A stretch of DNA of 64,000 bases. Source: Neonectria sp. B-13. Lineage: Eukaryota; Ascomycota; Sordariomycetes; Hypocreales; Nectriaceae. A program made the position numbers and the translations under genes. Position 1 is the first letter of the stretch. Every line of letters begins with the position of its first letter. This document shows, one piece after another, positions 59,328 to 64,000 of the stretch. The stretch is from positions 4,033,378 to 4,097,377 of the forward strand of contig NOKP01000002.1 in NCBI GenBank assembly GCA_002682825.1. Reading direction: 5' to 3'. The notes under the pieces are model-generated. The model was not told the origin of the DNA. It was given only the letters and a program-made list of their open reading frames with translations, and did not search any database.

Positions 59328-60424
59328 TTATGCATCCATATCCACATCTCCATCGCCGCCTCCCCGCCGAAGCGCCTGCTCGGCAACCTTCCTCCGCTCC
59401 AGGCTCTCCTTGACCCACGTGTCGACGGCCGCATCGCCGCCCTTGGCCAGCTGCTCCTTGACGACGCCCTTGAGCACCTCGCCCGCGAAGCCCACAAAGT
59501 TGTGCCGGCGCAGGGCGTTCTCGAACTGCCAGTCGCGGCGCTTGCGCTCCTCGCGGGCCAGCAGCTCCGTGTCGCCAAAGTCGCGAGCGCGCTGGCGCAG
59601 GTCGCCGCACATGGCGAGTAGGTTGAAGCGGATCTCGGTGGCGTCGTAGCGGGCGACACGGCGCTGCAGGACATCGACGACGCGGTCGGGGAAGGACTCG
59701 GTGTCGCAGGCGCCGTGGGTGATGGGCGCGGGTTGCAGGCCGTCCAGCTCGTACAGGGTGCCGTTGATGTGGGTGTAGGCGATGAAGTGGAAGGCGTCCT
59801 CGGGCTCGCCCGTCTTCTGGGTCTCGTCGACGAAGGGGCTGCTGCGGGCGAAGCTGTTGTGGACCTCGCGGATGAGGTCCGAGTTGCTGAGGGCCTCACC
59901 GCGGAACTCCGGGGGCAGGACCATGGTGAACTCGCGGAAGTCCTGCAGCTGCTCACCGACTTGGACATCGGACGTCTTGTTCAGGAGGACGCTGAGGAGG
60001 GCCTGGGTGGCGCAGGCGTTCTGGATGGTCTGGGCGGCGAAGAAGATGTTCTCGGCGGCGCCGTGGTCGAAGGCGCCGTCGCGGGGGCCCTCGGGGGTGG
60101 CGTAGGGTTGGTCCGTCGGGTACTTGAAGAGGAAGATGACACCGTAGATGGGCTGGAGGGCGCGGAGCTCCGAGGGTTCGAGGGTGAGGAGCTCTTCAAA
60201 TTGGACATCTTTGACACCGAGGTTTTCGATGAGCGAGGTGAAGACACCCTGGCGATGGGGGGTTAGGCTTGGACGGGGATGTATAGACGGGGAGAAGGCA
60301 GGTCATACCGCATCGGACTCGACTGTTTGAGGGGGTTATTTGTTAGCAGCCGTAGACTACATTAGGGGTCTGCAGAGGAAGGGAAGGTGAGGGAAGTCGT
60401 ACTGGTGTTCCATCCGCCACTCAT
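59328..60424 (-). CDS. Ubiquitin carboxyl-terminal hydrolase, UCH37/UCHL5 family
   Basis: A cysteine protease that trims ubiquitin chains. Family members bind the proteasome through Rpn13 or, in animals, the INO80 complex. Three exons, two of them tiny (60403-60424, 60309-60322, 59328-60248), give 318 residues against 329 for human UCHL5. Only the splice yields the family opening MSGGWNTIESDAGVFTSLIE, with the second exon of 14 nt encoding the IESDA part. Then LEPSELRALQPIYGVIFLFK; the catalytic Cys in QTIQNACATQALLSVLL with the oxyanion Gln ahead of it; catalytic His in DAFHFIAYTHING; catalytic Asp in LYELDGLQPAPI; and the C-terminal ULD helices (RKRRDWQFENALRRHNFVGF) that in relatives mediate Rpn13 binding. 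All catalytic residues are present. The gene lies in tandem with the ubiquitin-like membrane protein gene and has five GATAA units about 250 bp upstream. Confidence 0.95.
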
Positions 60425-61324
60425 AGTTGCGGCGGGTTGTGGGAGCTGCCAAGTAGTAGGCTTCCCGGGCGACGCAGAAACTGGCAACAAGAGGCCGATG
60501 GTTCTCAAACGATGCTTCCTATTTCTCGTGAAGACTCTAGAGCTCGGGGCAGTGCGAGGGCCTGTTTCTGCAGCGATTGACCGGCGAACGTGGAGGGAGG
60601 GATGGTGTAGATGCTTGGAGCTCTGTCCAAGTAGAGAGAGCTTTGGCCAGCAACTGTCTGATATCATCCGCCACCGATAAGATAAGATAAGATAAGATAA
60701 AAGAAAATCGAAGGCAGCAACGTCCACGACGTAGACTACCTAGGTTTGACAGCCGACATCGCTGTTCTGGCCTCAGGGGGGCATTCATTTACATGACACC
60801 CAATTCACACAATAACGCCATGCGCCGTTCTTTGCGTCTATCCGTGACCTCTCGATTATTTAGGTGCGCTACCCATCCGCCGATTCATTGCACATTTCAT
60901 CTGGGAATAATCGATTGGGAGAGTAAACAATCATAGCCATCATAGGTGGTTCTGTGTCAGTTCTACATAGCAAGTTCTACATTGTAGACAAATTCTACAT
61001 ACGATGTACTTCATATTGCAAAATGCATCCTCAGTAGCTTCACCGGACATTTATAGTTTCCAATATAATAAGCCAAGCAAACAAACTCGTCGCATCGCAT
61101 TACAGCAACAAACAAAAGGGCCTGCGCCCGCCTCCTTTCTGTGGAAGGCTTCTTGTCAAGAAGGTTATTATCATCCCTAAAAACACCCAAACTCCTCGTT
61201 AGATTCCATCCAACGCTTGCCGTGGCAGAGTCGCCGTCTCTTTTTCGAGCTCATCTCACGTCTCGCTCAGTCCATACATTTTTACATGTGTCCTGTAAAT
61301 AGCTCCGTCGCTCGATGCAAGCAT
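60425..61324. other. Intergenic region upstream of the UCH37 gene
   Basis: 900 bp holding the UCH37 promoter side with GATAA x5 and, to the right, AT-rich sequence that is probably the 3' untranslated region of the ubiquitin-like membrane protein gene. TTCTACAT occurs three times at irregular spacing (60961, 60975, 60993). Confidence 0.55.
60676..60700. repeat. GATAA x5 pentanucleotide repeat; tandem GATA-factor sites
   Basis: Five exact GATAA units start about 250 bp upstream of the UCH37 start codon. The internal junctions read AGATAA, which fits HGATAR, the site of fungal GATA factors such as AreA/Nit2. It may be simply a microsatellite. Confidence 0.9.
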
Positions 61325-63689
61325 CTAGACCGCAAGCAGCTGCTCCCTCGCCGGCATGTCGCCACGGTTATTATCATGTGCCACTTCACCAGGCTGGAGC
61401 AGTGGTTGATCTTCTGCATCTTGCCTGTTGTTCTGCTCTGCGTCATTATCGCCGTTCTCGCCATCCTCATTGTTCTCGCCACCATTTTCGCCATTTTCGC
61501 CATCCTCGTTGTTCTGTGCGGCTGCCGCTTCAGCTTCTCGTCGTTCTCGGTCAGCTCGGGCTGCTGCCGCCTCCAAGTTGGCAATGTGTCTCTCAGCCAC
61601 GCCAGGGGCAATGCTGGCCAGGAAGAGGAGGCCGGCCCTCTCAAGCCGCCGAATCTGAGCCATGACCCAATCAGGGCCCTGGTTCTGTGCCACGAGTCTC
61701 GCCGCCATATCGGCGGGGTTCGGTTGTGGGTTCTCTCCTGGAACACGAATTGGTTGATTCCGGGCAGCCCTCTGGGCAGCACGAGGGTCCATCGGGATAA
61801 GGTTCTCAAGGTGCCGCCCCAGAGGTCGCCAGATATGATCGGGGATCCCGTTCAACACCCCGGTGCTAAGGATAAAGATGAAGAAAGCAATGCAAATGAT
61901 GGTAAACCACCTCGACCAGCTTGCGTTAGGGTTGGTGAAGAACCACACAAACAAGGCCAGGCGAAACACCAGCCAGATCTGCGGCCATAGCTGCATCAGC
62001 AGAGGTGGAAGCGCAGCCACTGGCGGGTTGCCGTGGTGCATCAATCCAGCAATGGGAGGTTGGTTGTGTTCCTGAGCCTGGACTTGATCATTGGGTTGAT
62101 CCTGGGGTCTTTGCTCCGGCTGTAGCGGATTTTGTTGTTGCTGTTGATACTGTTGCTGTGGCTGTAGCACTTGTGGTTGTGGTTGAGGCTGTGGTTGCTG
62201 TTGCTGTTGCTGCTGCTGTTGCTGTTGCTGTTGCGGTGGCTGTGCCTGTGCCTGTGGCTGATGAGTATGAGGCCGGGGGTGATGGTGATGGTGGTGATGA
62301 TGCTGTTGTCTGCTCCGGATCTGTCCTTGGGCCTCATAAATCAAATTACCCAGCGCTGATGGGTGAGAGTGTCTGAGTTGCGGGACGCTAGTCTGACCTC
62401 TCAATCGTGGCGTATAGTACGTGTCCGAGCTTGAGTTGTTGAAGAGCAATGCTCGGGGTCCATCTGGGGAAGACAGGATGTAGACCTCGGGGCCGCCCTG
62501 TCTCGTTGCGGTGTTGTTGCCCCCTGCTCCGGCTGGTCGAGCTCCGGTGGAATCGGGGGTGGCCCTCCCGCTACCGGCCATGGACACGGAGGTGGGATAC
62601 ACAGGTGTAGTGACCCCGGGTTGGGCGAGAGACCGGTTGTGCAATGAGGTGCTAGATGCGCTTCGTTGCATGGCGCTTGTCATTGCGTGGGTAGCTTGAT
62701 TGGCATCAGCCCCTCGGAGAATGCCCTGCACGTCAGCTGGAGACATACCACCGTTTGGGGTGCTGGGCGCGGTGCTTCGTATGACGGTCTCGACTTGGTA
62801 GGTGTGTCCATTGGGTCCGACGTGCTCACGGTAGACGGTGTGACTGGGAGCTGGACTTGCTCTACCAGTGTTGTCGCCTCCGGTGTGCACCGCATTACCA
62901 ACATTATCACCGATACCGCGCATGCCCATCTGAGCACGGGCGCGTTGGTTCTGAGCAACAGCTCTAGCCATGGCCTCACGCTGAATGTGATTCAGCCACT
63001 GCGTCATGTTCTGATGCTGGTGCTGGAACGCCTGCTCGGGGGTGTGAGCAGGAGCCGGAGAGGGCATGCGCGGTTGTGGGAAGGGATTCGCCGCCGGGAT
63101 GGGTTGGGTCCTCCTAGCGAAGCCTGGAGGCGGCTGGGGCCCAAAGTGATGATGGTGATGGGGATGCGCGCGAGGTGCATTCGCAGGTTGGGCCAGTGCA
63201 GTTGGGCCTGGGGCTGGAGCTGGAGCAACGGCTTGAGGAACGACGGGTTGGGGCACGGGAGGATGAGAGTCGTGAGCATCGCGAATGACGAGATGAATGG
63301 TATGCTGGTCGGGAATGCGGAGCTGTACGAGAGCAAGGACAAAGGTGCCTGTCAGCAAGGGACGATCTATGCATGGCAAGAGACATGGGAAGGTAGGGGA
63401 TGCTTACCGCATCAGCACCGAATATATCGAGCAGGGTGTCCGTCTCACGGACGATTGCGCGGCCACGATGAATCAATCGCTGGTTCTCGTCGGCAGGCCG
63501 TAGGGGGAGGGTCTCGCGGATCTTGTCCTTCAGCTGCTTGACGGTGGTGGTGGCGGCGAGGCCAGGGAACATCAGCGGACGGTTAACGCCGACTGAGGGT
63601 GACACGACTTGAAGATTGACGGTGAGCTGGTCGGTGGAGGAGCCGGGGGAGCTGTCGTCCGGGCGGGAGCTGGGGGGCTCGGAAGCCAT
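61325..63689 (-). CDS. HERP/Usa1-like ubiquitin-like domain membrane protein (ERAD scaffold candidate)
   Basis: Two exons (63408-63689, 61325-63322) with an 85-nt intron give 759 residues. The ATG at 63689 opens MASEPPSSRPDDSSPGSSTD. Residues about 22-110 form a ubiquitin-like domain (LTVNLQVVSP; TTTVKQLKDKIRETLPLRPA; DENQRLIHRGRAI; after the splice LRIPDQHTIHLVIRD). A long low-complexity region follows, with poly-His and poly-Gln tracts (minus-strand codons at about 62130-62310). Near residues 525-585 is a hydrophobic double segment (IWLVFRLALFVWFFTNPNAS; FTIICIAFFIFILSTGVLNG) with a short turn, like the membrane hairpin of HERP and Usa1. The C-terminus is a charged helix (NLEAAAARADRERREAEAAA) and an Asn/Glu/Gly-rich tail. 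HERP and Usa1 organise the Hrd1 ubiquitin ligase for ER-associated degradation. The assignment rests on domain order, so another UBL membrane protein is possible. Confidence 0.83.
62130..62310 (-). repeat. Coding poly-Gln and poly-His trinucleotide repeats
   Basis: CAG/CAA runs encode an uninterrupted Gln tract of 13 residues (about 62199-62237), flanked by QPQP repeats and, upstream in the protein, an eight-His tract. All lie in the disordered middle of the ubiquitin-like membrane protein and keep the frame, so copy number may vary between strains. Confidence 0.85.
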
Positions 63690-64000
63690 GATGGGCAAGC
63701 TGATTGCATGCCACGGCACTGCTACAGTGTAGGAAGCAGGAAGCGGCGAGCCTGGAGGGAGAGCCGGAGCGCCGGAGAGTCGGGACAAGCTGAGACGACG
63801 GTTTGTCCAAAGGGGAGACGGCGGCGTCGCCGTTGATTTGCAGCGAGATGGCTGCTGGGGAAAACGCACCGACTGACTTTCTGTCTTACTAATGAGAGCA
63901 AGGTATTGCGTGTGATTTGTGGCTGTGAATAGGTAGGTAGGTAGGTAGGTTCAAGCCAAAAAGGAAGAAGGAGAAGAAGATAGGACAGAGCAAGAAAGAA
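63690..64000. promoter_or_regulatory. Upstream region of the ubiquitin-like membrane protein gene, with AGGT x5
   Basis: About 310 bp to the window edge. It contains AGGT x5 (63931-63950) and A/G-rich sequence to the end, which on the gene's strand is a C/T-rich leader. No specific factor site is identified. Confidence 0.55.

Noticed and set aside
59715..60266. 183-codon plus-strand open frame
   Set aside because: Antisense shadow of the UCH37 gene, whose catalytic residues lie on the minus strand.
61217..61990. Plus-strand open frame with Ile/Leu/Ala-rich segment
   Set aside because: It is the antisense shadow of the Asn/Glu/Gly-rich C-terminus of the ubiquitin-like membrane protein gene.
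1..64000. tRNA genes
   Set aside because: Several TTCGA or TCGAA matches (for example near 7647, 11468, 14104, 17362 and 27262) lacked pairing T-stems or the invariant A of the T-loop, and had no A-box at the right distance.
1..64000. CRISPR-like array
   Set aside because: All tandem repeats here have short units without unique spacers, and the DNA is eukaryotic.

Overview
The window is nuclear DNA of a filamentous ascomycete (Pezizomycotina), most likely a Sordariomycete. The evidence is short spliceosomal introns (about 49-80 nt, GT..AG, often with a CTAAC-like branch site), a fungal Zn2Cys6 transcription factor, a DUF6590 protein, an AzgA purine permease, a cAMP-receptor-like GPCR and pyrimidine-rich gene upstream regions. 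I cannot assign genus from sequence alone.

Thirteen protein-coding genes are supported, about one per 5 kb, which is sparse for such a genome. From left to right: a Zn2Cys6 transcription factor running off the left edge (minus); a gene-free stretch of about 16 kb (1350-17504); transportin/Kap104 (minus); a PAC4-like proteasome assembly chaperone (minus) divergent from a carnosine N-methyltransferase-like gene (plus), which converges on a short-chain dehydrogenase (minus); a nine-exon DUF6590 gene (minus) divergent from an 872-residue proline-rich coiled-coil protein (plus); a small basic protein with an internal repeat (minus); a second gene-poor stretch of about 8 kb (39540-47715); a class V cAMP-receptor-like GPCR (plus); a methyltransferase-fold-like protein (minus); an AzgA-type purine permease with ten exons (plus); a UCH37-family deubiquitinase (minus); and a HERP/Usa1-like ubiquitin-like membrane protein (minus).

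The genes are mostly unrelated housekeeping or regulatory loci and do not form an obvious biosynthetic cluster or mobile island. Three belong to the ubiquitin-proteasome system (PAC4-like, UCH37, HERP/Usa1-like), the last two in tandem on one strand. No tRNA, rRNA, intact transposon or CRISPR array was found. The intergenic DNA carries many short tandem repeats, several of them exact five-copy repeats upstream of minus-strand genes. An assembly gap (100 N) sits directly after a 98-nt G homopolymer at 50113-50310.

No clearly new biological system was found. The most unusual features are the 16-kb gene-free region, a degenerate methyltransferase-like protein, an S/T/P-rich open-frame remnant, and an upstream ORF ending 8 nt before a weak start codon. 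Exon boundaries were placed by eye from reading frame, splice consensus and family similarity, and need transcript support.
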